Shown: positions 15,314 to 23,656 of the stretch, in pieces | Numbering within the stretch: the stretch's first letter is position 1 | Layout: the number at the start of each line of letters is the position of its first letter | From: Chloroflexota bacterium | GTDB lineage: Bacteria; Chloroflexota; Dehalococcoidia; JACPQD01 | Direction of reading: 5' to 3' | Length of the DNA stretch: 64,000 bases | NCBI GenBank assembly: GCA_016190665.1 | Contig: JACPQD010000029.1 | Span: forward strand, 84,590-148,589 | Program-made: the position numbers and the translations under genes | The notes under the pieces: generated by a model | Databases searched by the model: none | What the model was told of the DNA's origin: nothing | What the model saw: the letters and a program-made list of their open reading frames with translations, nothing else

Positions 15314-16582
15314 CTATCTCCTCTCGTAAACGTGCACCACGCAGGTGCCGCCGGTGGCGCCGACGTTGTGGGTGACGGCCAAAGGGACGTCCATGGGCAC
15401 CTGGCGCTTTCCGGCCTGGCCGCGCATCTGATGCCACACTTCGATCGCCTGCCCGATCCCCGAGGCGCCCACGGGGTGCCCCTTCGATTTCAAGCCGCCG
15501 GAGGTGTTAATGGGCTTGACGCCGTCGCGCCTCGTCAGGCCCTCCATAATTGCCCTGGCGCCGTGCCCCGGGTAGAAGAAGCCCAGGTCCTCAGTGGCGA
15601 CGATTTCGGCGATGGTGAAGCAGTCGTGCACCTCGGCGATGCGAATATCCACTGGCCTCACGCCCGCCATATCGTAGGCTTGCTGAGCGGCCAGCCGCGC
15701 CGCGCCGATGGAGGTGAGGTCGGCCCGCTCATGCAAAGCATGGTCGCTGGCCTGTCCCGCGCCGATGATATGCACCGGCGTATCAGTGAAGCTCTTGGCG
15801 AGAGACTCGGCCACCAGCAGGACGCAGGCGGCGCCATCGGTTATCGGCGAGCAGTCGAAGAGCCTCATGGGCCAGGCGACCATCGGGTTGAAGGCCGCGT
15901 CCTTGAGGAAATCGATCTCGTCCTTCCAGTCGGGCACCGGCTGGCCCTGCTCCTGGCATTTCGCCTGCCGCCGCTTCATGAAGTTGGCGATGCTCGTGTT
16001 GAACTGGGCTTTGGGGTTCAGAGCGCCGTTCTCGTGGTTCTTGACTCCCACCCGCATGAAGTGCTCCTCGGTGGCGCCGTGCCTGGCCATGTAGGCGGAG
16101 GCGATGGAGGCGTAGAGCCCCGGGAAGGTGAACCCCGCCGCGGCCTCGTAGAGCACGTCCGAGGCGGCCGCCAGGGTGTCGGTGACGCGCTCGGTGGGGA
16201 GGTTGGTCATCTTCTCCGTGCCGCCTACGAGCACCATATCGTACATTCCCGAGGCGACGGCGATGACGCCCTGGATAAGCGCCACGCCGCCGCTGGCGCA
16301 GGCGTCCTCAACACGGGTGGCCGGGCGTGGCACCAGGCCCACCCAGTCGGCCATGATGGGCGCCGTGTGCCCTTGCCCCTCGAAGAGGTCGCTGGAGAAG
16401 TTGCCGATGTACAGAGACTCGATATCCCTTGGGTCGAAGCCCTTGTCCACCGACTTCTCCATCTCTCCGAAGGCCTCGGCGAAGAGGTCGCGGCTGGTCT
16501 TGTCCGGGAAGGCGCCGAATTTCGACATGCCCGCCCCGACCATGGCCACGCCTCTCCCTAATTTCCGTTTCTTCATTACCAT
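15314..16582 (-). CDS. thiolase family protein (acetyl-CoA acetyltransferase / SCP2-thiolase type)
   Basis: Claisen-type thiolase lacking the second reactive Cys motif of biosynthetic thiolases, as usual in the SCP2-thiolase group paired with DUF35. Visible sites: acylated Cys in EDACASGGVALIQG, EVHDCFTIAE, and the C-terminal GGLKSKGHPVGASGIGQ with its His. 422 residues. ATG 16582 is set by GAGGAG (minus strand 16594-16589). It probably makes or cleaves a branched or longer 3-oxoacyl-CoA together with the nearby dehydrogenase and hydratase. Confidence 0.92.
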   Translation of the reverse strand: MVMKKRKLGRGVAMVGAGMSKFGAFPDKTSRDLFAEAFGEMEKSVDKGFDPRDIESLYIGNFSSDLFEGQGHTAPIMADWVGLVPRPATRVEDACASGGVALIQGVIAVASGMYDMVLVGGTEKMTNLPTERVTDTLAAASDVLYEAAAGFTFPGLYASIASAYMARHGATEEHFMRVGVKNHENGALNPKAQFNTSIANFMKRRQAKCQEQGQPVPDWKDEIDFLKDAAFNPMVAWPMRLFDCSPITDGAACVLLVAESLAKSFTDTPVHIIGAGQASDHALHERADLTSIGAARLAAQQAYDMAGVRPVDIRIAEVHDCFTIAEIVATEDLGFFYPGHGARAIMEGLTRRDGVKPINTSGGLKSKGHPVGASGIGQAIEVWHQMRGQAGKRQVPMDVPLAVTHNVGATGGTCVVHVYERR

Positions 16583-16599
16583 ATCGCTCTCCTCGATCT

Positions 16600-16752
16600 G
16601 AGAATTCAACCACAAAATACACGGAATACTCAAAAATCCTTAGACCTGTCTATCCCGTGGTCCATTTCCTCACTGCTCCAACCGCAAAATATGCACGCTC
16701 CGAGATAACAATCCCTGCTAATTTCGTGTATTTTGTGTATTCTGTGGTTGAT
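16600..16752. repeat. intergenic repeat block (ACCACAAAATACACGGAA / TTCGTGTATTTTGTGTATTC)
   Basis: No gene is seen. Inverted arms CAACCACAAAATACACGG and TTTTGTGTATTCTGTGGTTG flank the gap between the thiolase and hydroxyacyl-CoA dehydrogenase genes, so this element could interrupt or terminate the operon. Confidence 0.65.
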
Positions 16753-17607
16753 CTATTTGGTATATTCGTAAAATCCCTTCCCCGTTTTCCGCCCCACGTG
16801 GCCAGCGAGAAGCATGCGCCGCAAAATGGGCGGCGCGGCGTACCGCGGGTCGCCGTATTCTCTGTACAGCGCATCGGCCGCATGCACCGTTATGTCAATA
16901 CCAACGAAATCCATGAGCGTCAAAGGGCCCATGGGGTGGTTCAGGCCCAGCGCTATCGCCGCATCGATGTCCTCTCTGGTGGCCAGCCCTTCCCCGTAGA
17001 CGCGCGCCGCGTCGATCAGGAAGGGGATGAGCAGCCGGTTGACGATGAACCCGGGCAGGTCCTTGGCGGTCACCACCGTCTTGCCCACCGTCTTGCCGAA
17101 ATTGACCGCCGTCTCGAGGGTGTCGTCGCTGGTGACGATGGTCTTCACGATCTCCACCAGCTTCATCACGGGCACGGGGCTGAAAAAATGGATGCCCACG
17201 ACTTTGGAGGCCCGCTTGGTGGCCGCTGCCATCTCAACCACCGTCAGCGAAGAGGTGTTGCTGGCCAGGATCGCGTCGGGTCGGCAGATGCCGTCCAGCG
17301 TGGCGAAGAGCTTCTTCTTCTCCTCGATATCCTCGAAAATGGCCTCGATGACCATGTCGCGGTCCTTGAAGTCCGCCAGCTCCGTCGTGCCCTTGAGGCG
17401 CGCCAGGGTGTCGTCCATCGCCTGTTGCGTCATGCGGCCCTTCTCGACGTTGCGCGCCAGGTTGCCCCTGATGACGTTCATCCCTTTAGCGAGCAACTCC
17501 TGGTTGATCTCCCGCACCACCACCTGATATCCCGCTTCAGCGGCTACCTGAGCGATGCCTCCCCCCATCAGCCCGCAGCCGACCACACCGATCTTCTTCA
17601 GTTCCAT
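16753..17607 (-). CDS. 3-hydroxyacyl-CoA (3-hydroxybutyryl-CoA) dehydrogenase
   Basis: NAD(P)-dependent oxidation of 3-hydroxyacyl-CoA. Rossmann motif GVVGCGLMGGGIAQ at residues 7-20, ASNTSSL, catalytic His in GIHFFSPVPVMKLVE, and the C-terminal dimerisation domain entered at PGFIVNRLLIPFL with NHPMGPLTLMDFVG and GRKTGKGFYEY. 284 residues, the exact size of the Hbd/PaaH group. Upstream of thiolase and DUF35 on the same strand; together they cover two successive beta-oxidation steps. Confidence 0.95.
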   Translation of the reverse strand: MELKKIGVVGCGLMGGGIAQVAAEAGYQVVVREINQELLAKGMNVIRGNLARNVEKGRMTQQAMDDTLARLKGTTELADFKDRDMVIEAIFEDIEEKKKLFATLDGICRPDAILASNTSSLTVVEMAAATKRASKVVGIHFFSPVPVMKLVEIVKTIVTSDDTLETAVNFGKTVGKTVVTAKDLPGFIVNRLLIPFLIDAARVYGEGLATREDIDAAIALGLNHPMGPLTLMDFVGIDITVHAADALYREYGDPRYAAPPILRRMLLAGHVGRKTGKGFYEYTK

Positions 17608-17672
17608 ACGACTAATCCTCTCTTTCCCAAGTCAAGTTGACTTTTCTCACGGAGCGTTGATAATAGTAGGTA

Positions 17673-18004
17673 TCAGGGCTTTGCCCTGACGGCAAGCACC
17701 TCACGACCGACAACGATCCTCTTGGGATCGGGGCGTCCGCTGCCGCCAATGGCGCCATCAGGTCTGACATACTGATGGACTAAGGCCACAGGAGCGCCGT
17801 CAGGAGTCCAATATAGCAACATCTGACTCCACGTGCAATATGGCTCCCCCGCGGAGCCGGGCGCGGGTGTCTTTCCGAGTGTTTTTCCTGGCGGAGCTCT
17901 CCTGCCTTGGCTCGCTCCCAGTACTTGGCGGAATTGAACTCTTGTCGGATCGTCGCCGCCGATACCCATCGAGGATTGCGGCGCCAGAAAGCGTCAGGTG
18001 CCAT
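17673..18004 (-). pseudogene. small unknown protein, probably frameshifted
   Basis: Two overlapping minus-strand frames each look half real: 18004 downward gives MAPDAFWRRNPRWVSAATI...YWERAKAGELRQEK, while the frame ending at 17673 gives QMLLYWTPDGAPVALVHQYVRPDG...PDPKRIVVGREVL. Joined near 17840-17870, they would make one ~105-residue protein. I recognise no family with certainty. Its ATG overlaps the ATG of the plus-strand gene at 18003, which is abnormal and argues that this is decayed DNA. Confidence 0.4.
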
Positions 18005-18272
18005 GATGAAGACCAGCGAGATATTTCATAAAGTACGCCAGTACCTTGAGCATGAGAAGACTGTCAGCGAACTGGAGGATTGGATAGTTCCAAGGTTGGT
18101 CCCCTTCGCCTCCAGCGCGCCGGCCAGCGCCCGCGAGTTGTGGGGGACAGTGGAACTCGGCCTGGCTGAAATGAGTGAGGGGCAAATCAGCGAAGACGAA
18201 TTCCGGAGTCTGCTGGAAGATTTCCTGCGGACACGGTCCGTTGGCACAAAGGCGACCTCCAACACCGGTTAG
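18003..18272 (+). CDS. hypothetical small acidic protein
   Basis: 89 residues, no family recognised. It is predicted all-helical and acidic (KVRQYLEHEKTVSELEDWIVPRL, ELGLAEMSEGQISEDEFRSLLEDFLRTR), similar in style to small regulatory or antitoxin proteins that precede other genes in operons, but no partner follows. The start ATG 18003 overlaps a minus-strand start at 18004. It converges with the enoyl-CoA hydratase gene. Confidence 0.5.
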   Translation: MMKTSEIFHKVRQYLEHEKTVSELEDWIVPRLVPFASSAPASARELWGTVELGLAEMSEGQISEDEFRSLLEDFLRTRSVGTKATSNTG

Positions 18273-18307
18273 TTTGTCGCCGACAGGCTTGATGCCGTTT
18301 CCGCGGA

Positions 18308-19081
18308 TTACCGCCCCTTAAACTCTGGCTTCCTTCTTTCGGCGAAGGCGCGTGGCCCCTCCTCGGCGTCCTCGGTGAAACGCAATCCATCGAAGAGCAC
18401 CTGCTCCAGGCGCAGCCCCGCCTCTAGCGACATCTCCAGCCCGCGGATCATGGCCTCTTTGGCCGCCCTGACTCCCAGGGGGCCTAGCTGACAGATCTCT
18501 TCCGCCCATTTCTTCGCTGTGGACAGCAACTCCGCGGCAGGCACCACCGCGTTCACCAGTCCCAGCCGGTAGGCTTCCGGCGCATCGATGGTGCGCCCCA
18601 TGAGGATTATCTCCATGGCCTTCCCCAGGGGGATGGCTCGGGACAGGCGCTGAGTGCCCCCCCAGCCCGGGATTATGCTCCACTTCACCTCCGGCTGGCC
18701 GAAGGAGGCTTTCTCAGCGGCGATTCGGATGTCGCAGGCCAGCGCCACCTCCATGCCGCCCCCGAGGGCCATGCCGTTGACCGCAGCGATCAGGGGCTTC
18801 CATACTTGCAGGCCGCGCATGACGGTCGCCGGTGGACGCCACGGGTCGCCACCACCCTTGCGCGTCATCATAGGTATGGTGGTCTTGAGGTCCGCCCCGG
18901 CCGAGAAGGCCTTCTCGCCTGCCGCCGTTATGATGCCCACCCAGGCTTCCTCATCGTCCCGGAAGTCGATAAGAGCGTCAGAAAATTCCTTGAGGGTGTC
19001 GGGGTCGAAGGAGTTCAGGGCCTCAGGACGATTGATGGTGATGATTGTGATCCTGCCGTCTTTCTCATAGAGAACAGCCAT
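18308..19081 (-). CDS. enoyl-CoA hydratase/isomerase family protein
   Basis: Crotonase-fold enzyme hydrating 2-enoyl-CoA. Oxyanion-hole segments AFSAGADLKT and AVNGMALGGGMEVALACDIR are intact; QPEVKWSIIPGWGGTQRLSR carries the usual PGxGGTQRL motif. 257 residues, family length. It ends GPRAFAERRKPEFKGR, the typical crotonase C-terminus. On the same strand as the hydroxyacyl-CoA dehydrogenase and thiolase but separated by 700 bases and two small genes of uncertain reality. Exact substrate unknown. Confidence 0.93.
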   Translation of the reverse strand: MAVLYEKDGRITIITINRPEALNSFDPDTLKEFSDALIDFRDDEEAWVGIITAAGEKAFSAGADLKTTIPMMTRKGGGDPWRPPATVMRGLQVWKPLIAAVNGMALGGGMEVALACDIRIAAEKASFGQPEVKWSIIPGWGGTQRLSRAIPLGKAMEIILMGRTIDAPEAYRLGLVNAVVPAAELLSTAKKWAEEICQLGPLGVRAAKEAMIRGLEMSLEAGLRLEQVLFDGLRFTEDAEEGPRAFAERRKPEFKGR

Positions 19082-19084
19082 TAG

Positions 19085-19386
19085 CGAACCTCCGGTTCAG
19101 TATTCAGCTTTCAGCATTCAGCATCCGCTTTCAGTATTCGTCGTTCACCGTTGCGCGGGTCTGCCGCCATCCGTTTATCCGTTTAGAATCCGTTGACGCC
19201 GCGGTCTTTTCTGCAGGCTTGCGTCGGATTCCTCGCGGGAGGAGGTCCAACATGTCACAGGCCGAGTCTGACCGCCCGCTCGGAAAGACATATGAGGGGA
19301 GCAATCAGCGATCAGCCTCCGGCCCCGACCCGTGACTCGCGACTCGTGACCCGCGACCCCGTGTCCCATTCATAATTCCGCACTCA
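19085..19386. repeat. microsatellite-like gap (CAGTATTCAGCTTTCAGCATTCAGC)
   Basis: 302 bases without a gene. Short TTCAGC units run from about 19095 to 19140, then a GATTCCTCGCGGGAGGAGG palindromic block (19228-19246) resembling one at 34528, then GACTCGCGACTCGTGACCCG units up to the AOR stop. Confidence 0.65.
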
Positions 19387-21198
19387 TCACTCATCATTTA
19401 GAGGGAGCCCCAGCTCCCGCAGCTTCTCCAAGCTCGGCCTGCCGTCGGCGGACCAGCCTCTGGCCTCGTAATACTCCCGCAACTGGAGTTCGATGTCCGG
19501 CGCCTTGCCGGCGTGCCCGCCCTCGCTTGTGGGCCTGAGGAGGCGCGAGGGAAGCCGGTCATCGGCGCCAGTGGCGCCGCACCGGAGGTTGAAGAGCCGC
19601 TGGAGATTGACAATTCGCTCTCCTGCCCGCTGTACTTCCTCCTCAGAGAAACCTTCGCCGGTGACCGCGGTGAGCAACTCAGCCATCTTCGCGGTCGACA
19701 TCTCTCGGCCGCCGAACATGCACAGAATCAATGAGTTTATGACCGCTGCGGTATCCTGCGACTCCCTGGCGATGAGCGCCTTGCCCGCGTCCTCGAAGCG
19801 ACTTCCCTGGTGGGCGGCCTCGTAGGCAACAACGTTGCCGCGCATGTGGTCGGCGCCGCGCGGGCCGGTGGCGTAGTTGGCGGCGATGCTGAAGAAGGCG
19901 CGCGGATCGTGCATGGGGACTTCCAGCCCTTTGACATGGATAGCGAAGTCGGCGCTGCCTTTTCCCAGATGCTCGGCGGCCCTCTTCACGCCCAGCCCGA
20001 GAACCTCGCCGAGGCCGCGCTTTTCTCCTATCTGCCGGACAAGGCCCAGGATAGCCTCGGAGCTGCCCCACGTGACCTCGAAGCCAGCGTTCCCCCTGGT
20101 GATAATGCCCCGTTCGTAGGCCTCCATGGCGAAGGCGACCGCCGCTCCGGTAGAAATAGTATCGAGTCCGTAGCGGTTGCAGAGGTCGTTCGCGGCGCAG
20201 ACAGTATCCAGATCGTCGTTGAGGAGCATGGCGCCGAAGGCCGCCAGCGTTTGATACTCGGGGCCCGGTCCTTCCAGCTTCAGCCCCGGCTTGTCGACTT
20301 TCACCCACCGGGAGCAGCGGACAGGGCAGTTGACGCAGGCGCTGCCGCTCTCAGTCAGGGTCTCCGCCATCTTCTTCCCGCCCAGGTTGAGGCAGCCTTC
20401 CTTCCACAGCCCCTTGCGCCAGTTCTGCACCGGGACAAGTCCCGTCACCCAGCCGGTATCCATATTGGCGGCGGTACCCCACTTCGACAAGCCAGCGAAG
20501 CGCCATCCTGTGAGCTCGCAGGTGATCTCCTTGATCCTCGTCTCCAACTTCTCGGGATCGGCGACGGGGACCTGCCCGCTGCCGCGCACCGCGATGGCTT
20601 TGAGGTTCTTGGCGCCCATCACGGCGCCGACGCCGCCGCGGCCCGCCGCCCGTCCCTCGTCGTTGATCACTGAGGTGATGAGCACCTGCCTCTCCCCGGC
20701 CGGCCCGATGCAAGCTACGCGTGCTTTATCGTCGGAAAGCTCCTGTCTGACACGTCTGACACAGCCGACGGTATCCAGCCCCCACAGCCCGGCGGCATCG
20801 CGCAACTCAGCCCCGGAGTCATCAATGGAAAGAAAGACAGGATGAGGAGACTTGCCCTGAACAATCACACCGTCGTAGCCGGCGCGCTTGAGGTCCTCGC
20901 CCCAAACGCCCGAGGAGCTAGCATCCACCCAGAGGCCGGTCAGCGGCGACCTGGTGCACACCTGGTAGCGTGCGGTGGTGGGATAGGGGGTGCCGGTCAG
21001 CGGCCCGGTCATGAAGACCAGTCGGTTCTCCGGGCTCAGGGGGGCGACGCGGGCTGCCACTTCCCGATAGATGGTCCACGTCGCATACCCGGAGCCGCCA
21101 ATGTAAGCTCTCGCGGCCTCGACGTCGAGAGGCTCCTCGGCAACCTTGCCCCCGGTGAGGTCGACCCGGAGCAGTCTGCCCGTGTAGCCGAACATCAA
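19387..21198 (-). CDS. aldehyde:ferredoxin oxidoreductase (tungstopterin)
   Basis: Oxidises aldehydes to acids with ferredoxin as acceptor; tungsten-bis-pterin and one 4Fe-4S cluster. All three family domains are present: N-terminal pterin-binding domain beginning GYTGRLLRVDLT, a GAVMGAKNLKAI segment, cluster cysteines C288, C291, C295 (CVNCPVRC) and C493 (LILCMFGG). 603 residues, full length. It starts with an ATGA overlap with the hydroxyacid dehydrogenase stop (21195-21198), so the two are co-translated and may act on related 2-hydroxy/2-oxo or aldehyde substrates. Needs a MoaD-type carrier for cofactor synthesis. Confidence 0.95.
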   Translation of the reverse strand: MMFGYTGRLLRVDLTGGKVAEEPLDVEAARAYIGGSGYATWTIYREVAARVAPLSPENRLVFMTGPLTGTPYPTTARYQVCTRSPLTGLWVDASSSGVWGEDLKRAGYDGVIVQGKSPHPVFLSIDDSGAELRDAAGLWGLDTVGCVRRVRQELSDDKARVACIGPAGERQVLITSVINDEGRAAGRGGVGAVMGAKNLKAIAVRGSGQVPVADPEKLETRIKEITCELTGWRFAGLSKWGTAANMDTGWVTGLVPVQNWRKGLWKEGCLNLGGKKMAETLTESGSACVNCPVRCSRWVKVDKPGLKLEGPGPEYQTLAAFGAMLLNDDLDTVCAANDLCNRYGLDTISTGAAVAFAMEAYERGIITRGNAGFEVTWGSSEAILGLVRQIGEKRGLGEVLGLGVKRAAEHLGKGSADFAIHVKGLEVPMHDPRAFFSIAANYATGPRGADHMRGNVVAYEAAHQGSRFEDAGKALIARESQDTAAVINSLILCMFGGREMSTAKMAELLTAVTGEGFSEEEVQRAGERIVNLQRLFNLRCGATGADDRLPSRLLRPTSEGGHAGKAPDIELQLREYYEARGWSADGRPSLEKLRELGLPLNDE

Positions 21199-22235
21199 TA
21201 GCCTCTAGCGCGGTCGACAACATTGATCAACGGCTGTCCTGCCAGATAGCGCCTCAGGTTCTCGAGGAATACCTCCAGAGCACGGGTATTGTACTCTGGC
21301 ATGACCCCAGCTTCGTGAGGGGTGATTATCACATTCGGCAGCGTCCAGAGTTCGCTCTCCGGAGGGAGGGGCTCGTTATCGAAGACGTCCAGGCCGGCGC
21401 CGGCGATCCAGTTCTCTTTCAGCGCCTCTATCAGGGCCGCCTCGTCGATGACCTGGCCGCGAGCGATGTTCATGATATAGGCGGTGGGCTTCATGGCCTT
21501 GAGTTCCCTTTCGCCGATCAGCTTCCGCGTCTCATCGGTCAGCGCCACGGAGACCAGCACGAAGTCGCACTCTCCCAACATCTCGAGGAGGCCGGTCGGC
21601 GGGTAAAGCTTGTCCGCCACCGGCGATGTCTCACGCCCCGTCGCCGACCGCCGCACCGCGACCACACTCATGCCGAAGGCCCGGGCAAGGCAGGCGACGC
21701 TCTCACCTATCCTGCCGAGGCCCACCACACCCAGGGTCTTTCCGCAAAGCTCCTCCGGCACATAGCGCTTCCAGTACCTCTGCTGCTGTTGCGCCAGAGC
21801 GAGACGGAACCGTCGGGCGAAGAGCAACATGATGCCGAGGACATGCTCCCTCATGGGGACGACATGGATGCCACTGGCGTTGGTGATGGTGACGTGGCTA
21901 CGCCATAACGAGCTGCCCAGGATGGTGTCGATGCCCGCGCTGGAGGTCTGCACCCATTTCAGCCGGGGCGCCCGTTCCGTCAGGTCCTTCGGGAACCGCA
22001 GCCCGTAGATAACCTCGGTCTCCCGGAGAAGGGAGTCCAGGTCGACAGGTGTGACAGGCTCAGCACGCTCGACGGTCGTGTCGAAAGGGCGTTGCGGGGT
22101 CCTGGTCTCAGCGGCGATCTGCGCTGCCCCGTAGAGAACGCGAATACGCGGGTCAACGGAGGCGATCTGCTGCCGGTACTTTTCCTCGAGCCACCAGGCA
22201 ACGAGAACGTTCAGCGTGCCGTCGGGGGATAAAAT
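21195..22235 (-). CDS. D-2-hydroxyacid dehydrogenase family protein
   Basis: NAD-dependent 2-hydroxyacid dehydrogenase fold: VVGLGRIGESVACLARAFG (GxGxxG), catalytic Arg in NIARGQVID, Glu in GLDVFDNEPLP and His in ITPHEAGV. About 346 residues. Start: the only strong Shine-Dalgarno (AGGAGGTG, minus 22249-22242) is followed six bases later by ATT at 22235, and a TATAAT promoter lies upstream at 22271-22266, downstream of the only conventional start (TTG 22295). A rare AUU start is therefore my best reading. Co-translated with AOR. Confidence 0.85.
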   Translation of the reverse strand: MLSPDGTLNVLVAWWLEEKYRQQIASVDPRIRVLYGAAQIAAETRTPQRPFDTTVERAEPVTPVDLDSLLRETEVIYGLRFPKDLTERAPRLKWVQTSSAGIDTILGSSLWRSHVTITNASGIHVVPMREHVLGIMLLFARRFRLALAQQQQRYWKRYVPEELCGKTLGVVGLGRIGESVACLARAFGMSVVAVRRSATGRETSPVADKLYPPTGLLEMLGECDFVLVSVALTDETRKLIGERELKAMKPTAYIMNIARGQVIDEAALIEALKENWIAGAGLDVFDNEPLPPESELWTLPNVIITPHEAGVMPEYNTRALEVFLENLRRYLAGQPLINVVDRARGY

Positions 22236-22265
22236 TAGGCCACCTCCTGAGGTTGTCCATCTGGG

Positions 22266-22295
22266 ATTATAGCAGGGAATCTGCCGCCTCTTCAA
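22266..22295 (-). promoter_or_regulatory. sigma70-type promoter of hydroxyacid dehydrogenase-AOR operon
   Basis: Minus strand TTGAAG (22295-22290), 18-nt spacer, TATAAT (22271-22266); the transcript should start near 22259. Confidence 0.6.
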
Positions 22296-22309
22296 GCAGA
22301 AAAGTCTCG

Positions 22310-22490
22310 GCCGGAAGCGGGAAGCGCGAAGCGGGAAGCAAAGAGCATGAATCCCCAGACCCCGCCCATAGAACCACGGATCGACACGGATGGGCGCGAT
22401 TATGGTTGAACCACGAAATACAAGAAATATTCGAAACCCGGAATTCTGTTCGTGTCTTTCGTGTATTTCGTGGTTCCTTTCCCGGGGGAG
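22310..22490. repeat. composite repeat element copy
   Basis: No gene is seen. GGAAGCGGGAAGCGCGAAGC units, then AGAACCACGGATCGACACGG, AACCACGAAATACAAGAAA and the inverse TTTCGTGTATTTCGTGGTTC. Same block order as the copies at 9534 and 23342. Confidence 0.75.
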
Positions 22491-22507
22491 GGGAGGGTTC
22501 GAGGGCG

Positions 22508-22536
22508 TTGAACTTGGCGCCCTTTTGGCCTATAAT
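22508..22536 (+). promoter_or_regulatory. sigma70-type promoter
   Basis: TTGAAC (22508-22513), 17-nt spacer, perfect TATAAT (22531-22536), 37 bases upstream of the gene at 22574. Confidence 0.75.
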
Positions 22537-22573
22537 GCGAACAGTTGAAGGGATTACATGAGGGAGTATGCCC

Positions 22574-23341
22574 ATGAGCAAGTTGATCGAGCTATTGAAG
22601 CGCGTAACCGACGGCGACGTACGTCACCTGGGCTTCGGTCCGGCGAATCAGCAGAAGAAGACGCCAGGCATGACCATAGTGGCGTCGGTGGCCGATGCCG
22701 CCAGCGCCGCGAAAGCGATAGAGGACGGCGCCCAGGCACTGCTCATTGGCTCCGGAAAGGAAGACCAACTGCGGGAGCTGGCCAAGTCCGCAGGAGAGAA
22801 GGCCCTCGGAGTCCGCGTCAAGGGTGGGGACGGCGAGCGTTTGAAGGGTCTCTCCGAGGCCGGATGCGACTTCATCGTGGTGGAGAGCATCGCCAGCCCC
22901 TGGAAACTGCTCAAGGACTCCGGCCTGGGCAAGGTCTTGCAGATCGACCCGTCGCTGTCCGAGACCTACCTCAGGGCCATCGGCACGGCGTCCGCGAACG
23001 CTTTTCTTGTCGCCGGATGGGACGACCCGGCGCTTACCATTCAGCGCCAGATCTTCTTCCGCCTCATCGGCATGACGCGGAAACCAGTCATGGCGCTGAC
23101 GCCAGCCGGCTTCTCTCCCAAGGACATCGAGGGCCTGTGGGAAGCCGGCGTCACCGCGGTCGTGACCACCGAACTGGACAGGATCGCCGAGTTCCGCGAC
23201 GCCGTGGCTGCGCTCCCCGCGCGGCGCAAACCCCGGGAGGAGAAGAGGTTGCCTCTGCTTCCACACCTGGCCATCAAGTCGGCAAAGCCCGACGAAGTTG
23301 AAGAGGAAGAAGAGGAGGAGGAGGAGGAAGAAGAGCAGTAG
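22574..23341 (+). CDS. TIM-barrel-like protein of unknown function with poly-Glu tail
   Basis: 255 residues. Repeating strand-helix units (TIVASVADAASAAKAIEDGAQ, ALGVRVKGGDGERLKGL, DFIVVESIASPWKLL, AGVTAVVTTEL) suggest a TIM barrel like aldolase or phosphate-binding barrels, but no catalytic signature is obvious. The last ~20 residues are almost all Glu, encoded by a GAAGAGGAGG run that passes directly into the following repeat block. ATG 22574 follows AGGGAG with a 7-base gap; it has its own strong promoter. Function unknown. Confidence 0.7.
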   Translation: MSKLIELLKRVTDGDVRHLGFGPANQQKKTPGMTIVASVADAASAAKAIEDGAQALLIGSGKEDQLRELAKSAGEKALGVRVKGGDGERLKGLSEAGCDFIVVESIASPWKLLKDSGLGKVLQIDPSLSETYLRAIGTASANAFLVAGWDDPALTIQRQIFFRLIGMTRKPVMALTPAGFSPKDIEGLWEAGVTAVVTTELDRIAEFRDAVAALPARRKPREEKRLPLLPHLAIKSAKPDEVEEEEEEEEEEEEQ

Positions 23342-23656
23342 TGAAAAGGAGCGAGAAGCCCGAAGCGAGAAGCGGGAATCCACCCGACCCCGCCCTAAGA
23401 ACCACGGATTAACACTGATAAACACAGATCATGGCGGAGCAAGAGGTCCAAGACCCCGAACGGCTTATGCTCCTCGGTGGTCTTCGACTTCACGCTTCCC
23501 ACAATTCCGTTCGTACAGTTAGTGTATTCCGTGGTTCAACCATGTGCGTGCCTCCCGACTCTGTCGCGATCCCGATGCGTCGGGACTTCCTGCTTCATGC
23601 TTCCCACAATCTTCTCCGTGTCCATCCGTGGTTCTAAGACGTCGTCAACCGAGCCG
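23342..23656. repeat. composite repeat block
   Basis: 315 bases without a gene. Includes GCGAGAAGCGGGAATCC, AGAACCACGGATTAACACTG, the inverse TCCGTGTCCATCCGTGGTTC (23611-23635), and GATCCCGATGCGTCGGGAC (23569-23587), a palindromic unit also found near 9716, 34770 and 49328. Confidence 0.7.

Noticed and set aside
15332..16561. 409-codon open frame on the plus strand
   Set aside because: It is the antisense shadow of the thiolase gene, with no family resemblance and a His/Arg/Gly-rich composition.
22538..23301. Plus-strand open frame 22558-23301 as a gene
   Set aside because: It overlaps the TIM-barrel gene in another frame and is Arg/Gly-rich shadow sequence.
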